Source: Eucommia ulmoides
Lineage: Eukaryota > Streptophyta > Magnoliopsida > Garryales > Eucommiaceae
Length of the DNA: 64,000 nt
Assembly (NCBI GenBank): GCA_016647705.1
Contig: CM028334.1
Location: 15,236,402-15,300,401 of the forward strand
Direction: 5' to 3'
In this document: positions 1 through 11,300 of the stretch, one piece after another
Layout of the letters: each line of letters begins with the position of its first letter
Position numbering within the stretch: the first letter of the stretch is position 1
Translations under genes and position numbers: made by a program
The notes under the pieces: model-generated
What the model saw: only the letters and a program-made list of their open reading frames with translations
Told to the model about the DNA's origin: nothing
The model's database searches: none

Positions 1-535
1 ATAATAAAAACAGTGGGAATTTGAAATGTATTACAATAAAAAGTTTTAAAAATCTAATTGACCTAAATCGAAATTCTTTTAAAAGGGTTATAAGAATAGC
101 TTTTGTTAGATAGTTTTAATTGATTTCTAATAGTACAGTGACACTGCAACATGGAAAAATAAATAATTTTATATTTAACATCAAAGAAAAAGGGTGTTGG
201 AGATATTTTTCAAATTAGAAGGGATATCGTTGTAGGTTTTCTAAATAACGAGGGACTTTATTAAAATTTATCCATATTTTGGTTTATGATTGTTTTTATT
301 ATAATTAATTATGTGTTACCTTATTTCTTCCTCATATTTTCTCTTTCCAACAATTTAATAAAAATTTTCCTCTTCATCTTTAATTACATAGTGGAAGTAA
401 AAGAAAAGTGCTCTGAGTTCACGCAACCCTAGGGTTGCCGCCAGCTTTCTTGCCGCCATTTCTCTCTGTCGAGGCGAATATCTTTTGGTCGCTTATGGCC
501 ATATCCTTTGTATCTTTGATTTTTTCTGATGTCTG
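1..535. other. AT-rich flank and probable LINE 5' leader
   Basis: Positions 1-359 are AT-rich with no gene or repeat that I can recognise. From about 360 the composition changes: a less AT-rich stretch with a CCCTAGGGTTGCCGCC-type leader runs into the ATG at 536 of the LINE ORF1 remnant, so it is probably the 5' untranslated region of that element. The exact LINE start was not found because no target duplication could be matched to the poly(A) end near 12433. Confidence 0.4.
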
Positions 536-1388
536 ATGGCTTCTATTGAGGGAGAAAACCCACCTAAAAGATCCTCTAGTCAAGAGGAAGACTGTCTGTA
601 GAAGTGGGGATTAAAACCCATGTATCTGCAATTGACATTGATCTGATGATGGGGAGAAAACCCTATTGAGTCTTCATCCTTTCCACTATTGGAGAAAGGA
701 AAAAACACGAAAAAATCACAGAAGCTGTTAGAGCCAACTTCTTCCAAATCGCCAAACGTTCCTACTGAGGTAATATTTGAGGAACAAGTACATAATGAAA
801 ACCCTAAATCTTCTTGGTAGGAATATTGTCTACAAAACTCTTTTATCTAAAGTGACTGCGATGTGAAAAACTCTGGGAAAGTTTGAACTAATCGATTTAA
901 GCTCAGGTTTTTTTCTTGTCAAATTTTCCAAAATTACTTATTCTTTACATGTTCATAGAGAAGGCCCTTGGGTTATCTTTGATCGTTACCTAACTGTTAC
1001 GAAATGAGATCCTAATTTTTATCCTAAAGAGGCTAGTGACTCTAAAACTTCAGTATGGATTGGATTCCCAAAACTACCTATTGGTTTCTAAGAACCTCTC
1101 CTCCTGTACTCCATTGCTAAATCCATTGGTAAACCTATAAAATTGGATGGAAATACTATTGCGTCTTCTCGTGGAAATTTTGCTAGTGTTTGTGTTGAAA
1201 TTAATTTAGAACAACCCTTAGTTTCTAAATTTGAATTGACTGGTAAATAGTTTGAGTTGGAATATGAAAGTATTCATGTTGTTTTCCACGGCTGTGGTAG
1301 GGTGTCTCACAGAACGGATTTTTGCCCCTTTAGGGAGACCACTTCTACTTCACCACCTGTTGATCTCGGAATTTTGATGGACAATTAA
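536..1388 (+). pseudogene. LINE ORF1 remnant (DUF4283 / zinc knuckle)
   Basis: Reading from the ATG at 536 gives a start MASIEGENPPKR and then a broken reading frame. From about 870 a DUF4283-like nucleic-acid-binding domain is readable: GKFELIDLSSGFFLVKF, then REGPWVIFDRYL, then VWIGFPKLPIGF, then SIGKPIKLD. It ends with a degraded knuckle around GCGRVSHRTDFCPF near 1290-1330. DUF4283 followed by a CCHC knuckle is the standard ORF1 of plant L1 elements, thought to bind the element RNA. At least five in-frame stops are present. The reading is lost around 1390, where the Copia insertion begins. Confidence 0.7.
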
Positions 1389-1799
1389 GTGTTAATATTT
1401 TTTGTAGAACTAATGAGTTTATTGAGTGTTTCAGTTTAAAGAGTTCCAATCAAGATAACATCATGAAGAAATTGTGAATGATGATGACCGACATTAAGAG
1501 ATTGAAAATTCTGAAGAATTTAGGTGAAAACAACTCAAATTCATTTTTACTCTTAATGTATCCCAATTAGGATCACACAAGACACAAATTAAATTATTGA
1601 TATTTATGTGTGTTTATAATAGAATCATAATTAAGTTCAATTATTTGCTCCAATGTGAAATTGAAAAAGAAAAATTGAGCTAGGCAAGATTAGTGTTTAA
1701 AATTGATTAATAGTGTCAATTTAGTTAACCAAGAAAAGAAATCGGTTAAAGGGTTTAAAACGTCGAAGATTGGAGTTGAAATGAATTGAGGAGTGAGTG

Positions 1800-2125
1800 T
1801 TCCAATAAGGATTGGTCAACCGACCAAGGAGGTTCGGTCAACCGATGGGCAACGGCTGGAGGAATTGGAAGTCTCTGAATTGATTGGTCAATCGACCGAG
1901 GGAGATCGGTCAACCGAGGGAGATCAGTCAATCGATGACCTAAAGATAAACTCCCTATATCGATTGGTTAACCGACCAAGGCCAAAATTTGGCCTGAGTT
2001 TGCATCCTGTATCGATCGGTCAATCGACCCATGGGGATTGGTCAACCGACCGTTGTTAAAAAATGGCTTGGGCTACAACCTGAAATAATCGGTCGACTGA
2101 TGGCCAATGATCAGTCAACCGACTG
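1800..2125 (+). repeat. Dispersed GGTCAACCGACC-type palindromes in the LTR
   Basis: Variants of the near-palindrome GGTCAACCGACC / TCGGTCAACCGA recur about ten times in 320 bp, usually in pairs about 20-30 bp apart (for example 1813, 1833, 1887, 1908, 1927, 1963, 2017, 2038, 2090 and 2113). A short open frame running through this block simply reads the repeat and is not a gene. Arrays like this are common in the U3 region of some plant Copia LTRs. A role as enhancer or protein-binding cluster is an inference. Confidence 0.7.
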
Positions 2126-3641
2126 TGTTGTTTCATATTTTGAGGATTTTTAGGAACTATTCAAAAACTAGCCGTCAACTAGCCATTTTTGGGATATCTG
2201 AGTGAGATATTGTAGGGATTTGGATATATTAATGATAAGATGCACTTATTTTAATATCTCTATAGATATGGTACACTTATTTTAAGTGTTTCTTAATTTA
2301 GTCTATTTAATACTTCCTATCTTTTCGATTTGAGAATTGGAAATAATTTGGGGACTAAATTGAATAATTTAAAAGCCACATTTAAGTGAAATTAACCAGG
2401 ATTAAATGGTATTAATATGTGGGGTCTATATGTGTATTTAAGTGTCATATCTTTTGGGAACTAGTCGTTAGAAGGCCTATTTCAAATCAGTTTATATAGA
2501 CCTGCGTTTTTCACATATCAAGATATCATATCTATTAAAAACTTTCAGTTCGTGAGATTTCTAAGAGTAATTATTCTGAGACTATATCGAGTGATTATTG
2601 TGAGATCATTATGTGGTTGAAGTTCTTGAGTTAAAGCGCTAAGTGATTTGGTGTCATCGATCTAAGCTATGTTGCGATTCTTTTTCAATCTTTCGGTATT
2701 TTCCTGGTGAGATTGTTCCAAGTTTTTGTTCTTTATTGTGATTATATATTATTTCTGCTTGCTTGGATACAAGATCTTGTGAAATCGTTTTTAAACTTTA
2801 AAAGCAAAAAAATTCTTTTAAAACGGTTTGTGTGATAATCTGATTACGTGCTCAATTTTATGTTACCCGCATTATTTTTATAATCAGATTTTTATTTCCT
2901 CATGTAAAATTCTATCACTATTAAATTCGGGACATTAATCAAGTTAAATTGATTTAAGGTAGTAAAAGCTCCGAGTGAAAAGAGATTCATTAATTCTTAT
3001 AATTAGTGAGTTTGTGTGGATTAGATACTATTAGAAATATCTAATCAGGGATAGTTTGGGTTTCAATCTCTTTTGGTAAAGAGATTGAGGTTTAATCTTT
3101 ACCTAATGTACAAAGAGGTTAGGTTACTCTTTTCCTTTGAAAAGAGTTAGGCATGATTCTTCTTGATAAGAATTAAAATTGTGTGAATTGTAACGGTTTC
3201 ATCCTTACCGATGAAAATGATACTTAGAGTATTTTTGGTGAGGTTTGATTATTTTTCTAAGGTATAAAAGAATTAAGTTAATCTTTAACATGTTAAAAAG
3301 ATAGAAATTTTTCCTTAACCTGTTAAAATTTTTTTATAAAGGTTGATTCTGAGCCTATAAAATAATCATTGTGTAAAGATTTGGTTCCTACATATTAAAG
3401 AAATCTAGTGGTTTAGTGAGTGCGAATCTCTGTGGGGCTCGGAGGATTTGATTAGCTAAGATTAGTTTCGTGAACCATGATATATCGTGGTATACTACAT
3501 TATTGGTTTTTTTTTTCTTGTGGGTGTGCACCTAAATTTATACACTTATTCGCTGCTATATAATGATAATAATTAATTTATTATTAAATAAATTATTTGA
3601 ATATTTAAGTGTCGAAAGATAAGAATTTGTTTTAATTTTTA

Positions 3642-3874
3642 GGGTTAATTACACTTTACCTCCCTGTGATTTGGTCAATTTGCACTTACCCCCTTATGGT
3701 TTGAAAATCGTCACTTACCCTCCCTGTGGTCAAATATTTAGTGCACTTAGCCCCTACATCAGGGGGGTAAGTGGTTTGAAAATCTGACCACATGGGGGAT
3801 AAGTGGTGATTTCCAAACCACAGGGAGTAAAGTGCAAATTGGCCAAACCATAGGGGGTAAAATATAATTAATCC
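3642..3874. mobile_element. MITE, Mutator-type, 9-bp target duplication
   Basis: A 233-bp foldback begins GGGTTAATTACACTTTACC and ends with the near-complement, the two arms pairing over about 110 bp. It is flanked by an exact 9-bp direct repeat TAATTTTTA (3633-3641 and 3875-3883). A 9-bp duplication points to the Mutator superfamily. It sits inside the Copia LTR, so it is younger than that insertion. A related copy lies at 61773-62064. Confidence 0.85.
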
Positions 3875-3929
3875 TAATTTTTATAACTACACAATTCACC
3901 CCCTCTTTAGTAGACTATTGGGCCAACAA

Positions 3930-3942
3930 TTGGCATCAAAGC
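3930..3942 (+). other. Copia primer-binding site (initiator Met tRNA type)
   Basis: TTGGCATCAAAGC lies one base after the LTR end. It matches the usual plant TGGTATCAGAGC sequence complementary to the 3' end of initiator methionine tRNA, apart from a few substitutions. It fixes the LTR boundary and the element orientation. Confidence 0.75.
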
Positions 3943-3977
3943 TAGTTTAGCTCGGTACACTAACTAACAAAGATCAC

Positions 3978-6190
3978 ATGGCGCACCTGATAGGAACACT
4001 AGGTAAGGGGCAGTTTATGCACCGATCACCTTTGTTTGCAGGTAAAAATTATGCATCTGGAAAAACGGAATGATTGCATTTCTTCAGGCCACAAATTATG
4101 ACATGTGGCTAGCGATTGAGGATGTCCCGCTTGTCCCTATTGAAAATTGAGTTGCCAAAAAGAAAGAGTAGTTTACCACTTCTGATAAACAGATGCTTTC
4201 CATTAATTCCCAAGCTATTAATATTTTATTTTGCTCTTTAGATGCTAACGAATATTCCAAGATATCAGGTTGTGGATCAGAGAAAGAAATGTGGGACAAT
4301 TTGCAGGTTACCCACGAAGGAACTAGTCAAGTGAACCAGTAAAAATCAATTCCTTAATTCGACAGTTCGAATTATTCAGAATGGGTGAAGCAGAATCGAT
4401 TTAAAAGCTGTACACACAATTCAACAATATCTACAATCATTTTAATCAACTTAGAAATCCATACTCCACAGAGGATAAATTTCAAAATATCTTGAGATCT
4501 TTAGCTAAAGTATGGGAGTCGAAGGTGACTGTGATTGAAGAAGTAAAGGATCTTGCAAAGTATGAAATTGATGATCTCATCGGCAACATAATGACACATG
4601 AGACGACAATTCGAGGATATGGGGATGACACCAGTAATACCAAAAAGAAGTCCTTGGCGTTGAAGGTTCCGAAAAATGAGGAAGATAATGACAATGATGA
4701 TGTAAGTCTTGAAAGTGAGCAAGAAAAAGATATGGTGCTTCTCACAAAAATTTTTAGAAGGATGACTCGCCGTACATTCTGGGGAAAAGGGAATTTCAAC
4801 ATGAACAATGTGGAATGTTATAACTATCACAAGATTGGCCACTTCCAAACTGAATGTCCCGATTCGAAAAAAAAAAAAAAAAAAAAGGAAAAAGAGAAGA
4901 GAAGAAAATAAACGAGAAGAAGAAAGGAAAGAAAAGCAGGAAGAAGTCAATGAAAAATACCTGGGATGATTCTGAATCGAGTTGTTCAAAAAAATCAGGA
5001 AGTGAAGGATCATCCATGCTTGCATTAATGGCCACTGATGGTGAGGTATCTAAATATTCAAGTTCTTGTCCTTTAGATTTTGATGATTTATTTGATATAT
5101 ATCAAGAACTTACGCATGATTATAAAAACCATTGTTCTAAAATTAATACCCTTAAAAGTACAATTAACATATCTATATGATATATATATAAAAGCGGAAG
5201 ACATTCTCTCATATTCAAATATTGTTCATATCTCAATTTCTATTTATTTAGATGAATTAATGGTCAAAATTTGTTTAATCCTCATAATATTAACTCTTCA
5301 CAATAATATTATGACTTTTCTTATTTTTTGTTTTTAAAGACAGTGTAATTTTAATAATATTTTAATATAAATTAATTGAATCCTTCATAGTTAAATTAAT
5401 TCTTTTCATTCTAATTAATTACCCAAATAGTTCATTGATTTTCTTCCAATCTAAAATAAATGTCTATTTTTTTTTATTTTTTTTTATAAATATGACATAT
5501 TAAATTGACCAAAATAATTATATTTTTTCTCTTTTGTTGTGATTTTTTTATTGAGAATCACTATTAAAATTTCTAATAATAATAACTACTAAACAACACA
5601 AAGTGAGAGCCATTATTTTATTTAAAAGTTAGCCTAAAAAATAAAATTAAAAGAACTATAAATAAATAAATAAAGCTTCTAATCAAACACACATTGACAA
5701 CTTTAAAAATTATATACCTCCTCTTAGAATTTAATTCTTAAATTTATGTTACTTTTTTGCTTATTATTTTGAAGTGTAGAAATAAATTAGAATGATAAAA
5801 AATGACATTTTTTATATGTTTTAATTTTTTTATTTTTAAAAAAATATTATTCAACACTAAATATTTCATATATAATAGTCAAATGTTAAATATCTATTAA
5901 TATAAATTTAATTTATTTTTTTAAACCCGCACGCTGTGCTGATCTAAAACTAGTTAAATAAGAAAGTAAGAGATTATGAATCTGAAAACATTGAATTGAA
6001 ATCCATGATGTCAGATTTACATTCAATAGTTCTTAAATTCACCGACGGTAATAATAATTTGAAATTGCTTTTGGGAAGTTTACGAGGTATTTTGATAAAG
6101 CAGGTATTGGTTTTCATAAAAATTTTAAACAAAAACGCTTTCATAAATTCTTTTCAGAAACTAGGGGTCTTAGTGATATAATGTTATTTA
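3978..6190 (+). pseudogene. Copia gag remnant (UBN2 / zinc knuckle), split by a Helitron
   Basis: An ATG at 3978 starts MAHLIGTLGKGQ. Broken frames then carry the UBN2-type gag core, including FQNILRSLAKVWESKVTVI and YEIDDLIGNIMTHE at about 4480-4600. The zinc knuckle near 4829-4860 reads CYNYHKIGHFQTEC; the second cysteine is Tyr, so it is defective. A run of lysine codons at 4866-4887 comes from a poly(A) stretch. The coding stretch is broken at 5171 by a Helitron. It resumes at about 5963 with a gag-pol linker motif (SENIELKSMMSDLHSIVLKF) and fades out near 6190. Multiple stops and frameshifts make it non-functional. Confidence 0.75.
5172..5953 (+). mobile_element. Non-autonomous Helitron
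   Basis: The element begins TCTATATGATATATATATAA followed by AAGCGG and ends CTAG before a host T. A short hairpin GCAC-GCT-GTGC (5929-5939) lies 10 bp before the end. TC at the 5' end, CTRR at the 3' end, a hairpin about 10-12 bp inside, insertion between A and T and no target duplication are the hallmarks of Helitrons. It interrupts the Copia gag, and gag-like coding sequence continues on both sides. The interior is AT-rich and has no RepHel coding sequence. Confidence 0.75.
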
Positions 6191-6199
6191 TTAAGCAAA

Positions 6200-6540
6200 T
6201 TGATTCTGATATCCCTCTCCCTTCCCCCCCCTCTAGAAAGGGCTGCCACAGCTGCACATATCAAGCAAGAGAAGAAATGAAAATTAGGGTTTCTGTCTTT
6301 CAGGTGCCTTTTATACTTAAAAGTTAAAAGCTCAAAAAACCAGCCGGTTTGAAGGAAATCGTTTTGGTTCACCGGGTTATCAGTCCAACCGGCTGGTTTG
6401 AATGGTTTTGACGGTTTTTGGTGGGTAACCGGACTGGATTTTAGGCCGGTCGATGGTCCAACCGGTCGAACCGGCCGGTCCGATCCGATTTTTAAAACAT
6501 TGGAATTGTTTTTGGTGGATTCAATCATAATCCTACACGT
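6200..6540. repeat. CCGG-rich dispersed repeat inside Copia pol
   Basis: A stretch rich in CCGGTTTGAA, AACCGGC, ACCGGTCGAACCGGCCGG and ending TCCGATCCGATTTTTAAAACA interrupts the Copia remnant. The motif set, ending next to TTTTTAAAACATTGG, resembles a common plant MITE-like repeat. I could not define terminal repeats or a target duplication, so the class is open. Confidence 0.45.
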
Positions 6541-6739
6541 ATAAAAATTAGCTTATGTTTCCAACCATGGAGTGAGATATTGGTATTGACATTTAATTGT
6601 TATTTCAAGGTCTTTTCCATTCACAATATAGTGTGGCAGTAGGTTAAAGATGTCAAGATCAAAATGAGTGAATTAAGAATTAGGATTCATACATATATGA
6701 GGGCTTTTGCAATCTGCACTCCTGAAGTTTTGGAGAAAT

Positions 6740-7697
6740 CTCATTTTAGGTTTTGTTTTTTCAATTTAAACATATTATTTTTAGATCTACTAATGAGGAT
6801 TTTTGTCAAGAGTTTGCCAAGATAGTGCAGATTGAATTTGAAATGAGCATGATAGAAGAGTTGAATTTCTTCCTTAGGTTGCAAATCAAGCAAATCAAAG
6901 AAGGGATCTTCATAAACCAAGTTAAATACACCGAGGAGTTGCTGAAAAATATAGCTTGGATGGTGCTAAGGAATACAAAACTCTCATGGAAACAGCTATA
7001 AAGATAGACAAAGATGATTTAGGCAACATAAATGAAAATTTGTATCGAGATATGATCGGTAGCTTGTTGTATTTAACCGCTGTAGACCTAACATTATGTA
7101 TAGCATTTATTTATGTGCTAGATTTCAGTCTTGTCCTAAAGAATCATACTTGATCGCGTTTAAGCGAATCATTCGATATTTAAAAGGGTCGACTGATCTA
7201 GGATTATGGTATCCTAAAGGGAGTGATTTTAAGTTAATAAGTTACTCCAAGTTTGATTTTTCCGATTGCAAAGTTGAGCGAAAGAGCACATGTGGGTTAT
7301 GTCATTTACTAGGACATGCCTTGGTTTCTTGGTTAAACAAGAAACAAAATTTGATAGCCTTATCCACTACTGAGGCTGAGTATATGGCAGTTGGTAACTG
7401 TTGTGCTCAAATTTTATATATTAAATAACAGTTGAATGATTTTGGTGTATGTATAGAGAAAGTCTCGATCTATTGTGATAATAAAAGTACTATTTGTCTA
7501 AGTAAGAATCCTACACAACACTTACGAACTAAGCATATAGATATTAGACATAAGTTTATTCGTGATCATATTAAGAAAATGGACGTTATTATCGAGTATA
7601 TTGATACCTCCGACTAGCTTGCTGACATATTTACCAAACCTTTAGCGGAAGATCAGTTTGTGAAAATCATCTAAGGTTTAGGTATGGCTAGGCATAA
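6740..7697 (+). pseudogene. Copia pol remnant: RT C-terminus and RNase H
   Basis: From 6753 the reading gives the end of a Copia reverse transcriptase (FEMSMIEELNFFLRLQIKQI, then a shifted YRDMIGSLLYLTA at about 7045). The RNase H follows at about 7150-7617 with GLWYPKGSDF, LVSWLNKKQNLIALSTTEAE, YCDNKSTICLSKNP and RTKHIDIRHKFIRDHI. After a stop at 7615, LADIFTKPLAEDQF marks the usual Copia polyprotein end. At least four frame breaks occur. Protease, integrase and the RT active site are absent, so this is a fragment. Confidence 0.85.
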
Positions 7698-7808
7698 TGA
7701 TATTTACCTAGAGTAGTGTTTTTGGTGCCCCTTCCCCATTTTTGAGATGACAAAGGAGAGAATGTATTTGATATTTATTGAATTAAATTAACTGATAAAG
7801 AGGAAACC

Positions 7809-8318
7809 ATGTTTGTGATATTCAAAGCACCTTGTCTGCCTACAACTCCACCTCTTGTCTCGGGAAAAGCTCCCATGATAGAAAATAATCCAGAAATTCA
7901 GCACCCTAATGCACAAAAAAAGTACGTTGGACCTCGAGCTGTCCTTCATGTGTCTCCGCCTTCTTTTGATTTACCTCCCAATGTAGACTTACAACCCACT
8001 CTCTCCACCTCTATGATTACGCCACCGGAAACTATAACCTTATCGGATTATGGAGACCCAAAAAATACTGCTCATGTGAAACCCTTATCCATCTTCCTAG
8101 CAATGAAAGAGGAGATATTAAATCTTCTCAAAATATGTTGGGTGGTGAGAGATGTCAGGTTAGTAGTCAGAATGTTAGGGATGGAGTCAACTCAAAACCC
8201 ATTCTTGGAGATACATGTAAAGACAACCGAGGCCTGGGAGTGGAGTCCTCGGAGATGCAAACTTATTCTGAGAACTCAGGATAGAATTTTGTTTCATAAT
8301 CTTTCAGGTCTTAGATCC
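7809..8318 (+). pseudogene. LINE ORF1 3' part (proline-rich tail)
   Basis: An open stretch of 170 codons, rich in Pro, Ser and Thr, ends exactly where the ORF2 endonuclease start is readable (MKIISWNCRK at 8319) and is in the same frame. It lacks any domain, as is usual for the region between the ORF1 knuckle and ORF2 in plant L1 elements. Its position after the Copia purine tract shows that the Copia insertion lies within ORF1. Confidence 0.5.
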
Positions 8319-11300
8319 ATGAAGATTATTTCTTGGAATTGTAGGAAGGCGAGTAACCCTATTTTTAAAGCTACCTTTAAGTATATTTTTATTTTATACA
8401 AACTAAAGTCGATTTTAACTCTATAGGAAATTTTTCGCTAATCTGGGTTTCGCTGCTTCTAGCCACATTGACCCCTTTGGTAGAGCTAGTAGGATTTGGG
8501 TTCTATGGATACCTGATGGAGTTAGTCTGAATATTGCTTCTACTAAGCAACAGGATATAAACGTTTTCGTTAGCCGTGCTAATTGCAGTGATTGGCTTTT
8601 ATCGGCAGTGTATGCTAACCCCAATCATATAATGAAACAAGAACTTTGGAAGGACTTGAAGGAGGTGTCTCAACAAAATTCTTCTCATTTGTTGGTGACT
8701 GGTGATTTTAATGATATGGCCTCCCAAACTGAGAAAACTAGCTCTTGTATGCCTTCTGATATTATCCATATTAACTGCTTTAATCGAAACTTGAATGATT
8801 GCAGTTTAATGGATTTGGGCTTCAACGGACCCAAAATGACCTGGACGGGTTTGGTGAGGAGCGGTATCAGAATTGGTAAAAGACTGGATCATGCTCTTGC
8901 TAATGAGAAATGGAATGAGGCTTATCTGAACTCGGATGTACAAACCCTTCCTCGTATGTACTCTGACCACTCTCCTATTCTTATATATTGTTGTGGTTTT
9001 TCTCTCTATCTGTCTGTCTTTCCCCCTCCCATCCTCTCCCGGGAATAGACCATTTCATTTTGAAACTATGTGGTCAACTCATGATATCTTTAAAACTCTC
9101 GTAATAAGTCATTGGGTTAATGATGTTTTCAATTTGGATATGAAAGTGAAGAATTTCACTAACATTCTCAGGGAGTGAAATTCTAAAACTTTTTGTAATA
9201 TTTTTAAAATTAAAAAGCAACTCTTAGCCAGACTGAAGGGTATTCAAAAAATTCAGGACAGATTCTTTTCTTATAATCTTAATTGTCTTGAACTTGATCT
9301 TCAAATAGAATATCGAGACATTCTTATAAAAGAAGAGATTCATTGGCACCAAAAGTCTAGAATACAATGGCTTAGTCTTGGTAACAATAATTAAAAAAAA
9401 ATTTCATTGCATGACTTTAAATAGAAGAAAAAAAAAATAGTGTTACCATGCTAAAAAAAGATAGTGTTTGGATTAATAATAAGGGTGGGCTCAAACTTCA
9501 TGTTAGAGAATACTTCCAGAATCATTTCTTAGATGAGGGTTATGTTGTTAATAATCTTTTGTTGAATCTTCCTTGCCCTAATATTGAAAATGACCTTCAT
9601 GTTGATCTCTGTGATACCTCTTCGAATCTGGAAATTTGGAAAACCTTAAGACTTAAAAGCTCTGGGTTTGGACGGTTACCAACCGATTTTCTTTAAAAGA
9701 AACTGGAGTGTTGTAGGGCTTGATGTTTGCAAATTTGTTAGAAACTACTTTACTAATGCTGCTATGCCCCCTATTTCTAACGAAACTCTCATTTCCCTCA
9801 TCCCCATGAAGATGTTTTACTAATATTGTTTATAAACTTGTCACTAAATTGCTTGTTAATAGACTTAGACCGATGTCAAACAAGCTGGTGGGTCATTTTC
9901 AAAGTAGTTTTATCCCGAGTCGAATGACTATTGATAATGTTATTATCACTCAGGAAATTATTCACTCGCTTAGAAAGTCTAAAAGCAAATATGGTGGCAT
10001 AATTATTAAAATAATCGTGATAAGGCTTATGATAGAATTAGTTGGGATTTTCTAAGGGATACTCTCATTAATTTTAATTTCCCCACTCTTTGGATTAATT
10101 TGATTATCTCGTGTGTCAAGTTCTTCTCTTTCTATACTTTGGAATGGAGAATCTCTTGAAGAATTTAAACCCTCTAGGGGTCTTAGACAAGCGGATCCAT
10201 TATCCCCTTATCTTTTTACCCTTTGTATAAAGAGATTTTCTTACATGATCATTGATAGTACTAATAAAGGGGTTTGGAAAGGCCTGAAGGTAGGTAGAAG
10301 TGGTCCTGTTATTTCACATTTATTTTTTGTTGATGATCTTGTTCTATTTGCCAAAGCTAATAATGCTCAAATTGTCAATATTTTAAATGTGTTACATAGA
10401 TTTACTAATGTTTCAGGTCAAAAAATTAATTTTTCTAAATCTAAATTTTTTGTTGCCCCTACATTCCCTGTTGGAAAGCGAGAGAGATCAGCAACTATCT
10501 TAACATTGGGCTTACAGAGGACCTTGGTATGTACCTTGGATTTTCGCTTGTTCATGGGAGATTAAATAATGCTCATGTCCATCATGTGATCCAAAAAATC
10601 CATACTAGACTTTCAAAATGGAAGACGAATATGCTTTCAGTGGTTGGTGGAACTACTCTCATAAAATTAATCATTGCCACGATTCCTAATTATACCATGC
10701 AAACTATACCTATTCCTCTCAAATTTTGTGACAAAATTGATAAAATTAACCATAATTCTTAGGGGGGGGATAGGGATGATCTAAAAAATATTATCTTATG
10801 AAATGGGATAGAGTTTGTCGTAGTAAAGATATGGGGGGTTCGGGTGTCAGAAAAGCTAGAATCACTAACAAAGCCTTTTTAGCTAAACTGGGTTGGAAAA
10901 TTGCTAATGACGACCAAAGTTTGTGGGCTAGAGTTATTTGTAATAAGTATTCTACTGATAATAATCCTAGAACTTTGAGAAAAAATAATGGTAGTTTCCA
11001 CATCTGGAGAGGTATTGTATCTGCAAAAAAATAATAATTAGAAATAGGGATTAAATGGAAAGTTGGGAATGGTACTACTATTAATCTTTAGTCTGATTGG
11101 TGGTGTGGTGATAAAACCCTTGGCTCTCAGGATCTGTAAAATTCTTTTAATCTCAAAGTTGCTGACATTGTTGATGATAACAACTTCTGATACCTGAACC
11201 CTATTTCACATCTTATTGATTCGAATATTGATATGAATATAAAGGCTATGCAACCTTCTATTTTTAATCTCATTGATAAGCCTTTATGGATGCCTAATAA

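Larger units (their letters stand above)
1440..3928 (+). repeat. 5' LTR of the Copia element (start approximate)
   Basis: The right end is well placed: sequence ending in CCAACA at 3928 is followed at once by a Met-tRNA-type primer-binding site. Inside lie a block of GGTCAACCGACC palindromes (1800-2125), a TATATA-containing candidate promoter near 2490 (TTTATATAGACC) and a long AT-rich R/U5-like stretch. A MITE inserted at 3642-3874 adds 233 bp plus a duplicated 9-bp target. The left end was not found because there is no second LTR to compare with. Confidence 0.5.
1440..7765 (+). mobile_element. Ty1/Copia retrotransposon, decayed, no 3' LTR found
   Basis: The parts, in order, are a long 5' LTR ending in CA at 3928, a primer-binding site at 3930-3942, a gag remnant, a heavily deleted pol with only the RT C-terminus and RNase H left, and a purine tract (GACAAAGGAGAG, about 7749-7761). 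Most of protease, integrase and the N-terminal half of RT are missing. No 3' LTR follows the purine tract; LINE ORF1 sequence resumes by about 7800. The 3' LTR was therefore lost, probably by deletion after insertion into the LINE. The start near 1440 is an estimate. Confidence 0.7.

Noticed and set aside
1793..2059. 88-codon open frame in the Copia LTR
   Set aside because: It only translates the GGTCAACCGACC repeat block; no homology and no gene context.
4482..5035. Several - strand open frames over the Copia gag
   Set aside because: Antisense shadows of the gag remnant and of its poly(A) run (phenylalanine-rich); no domain.
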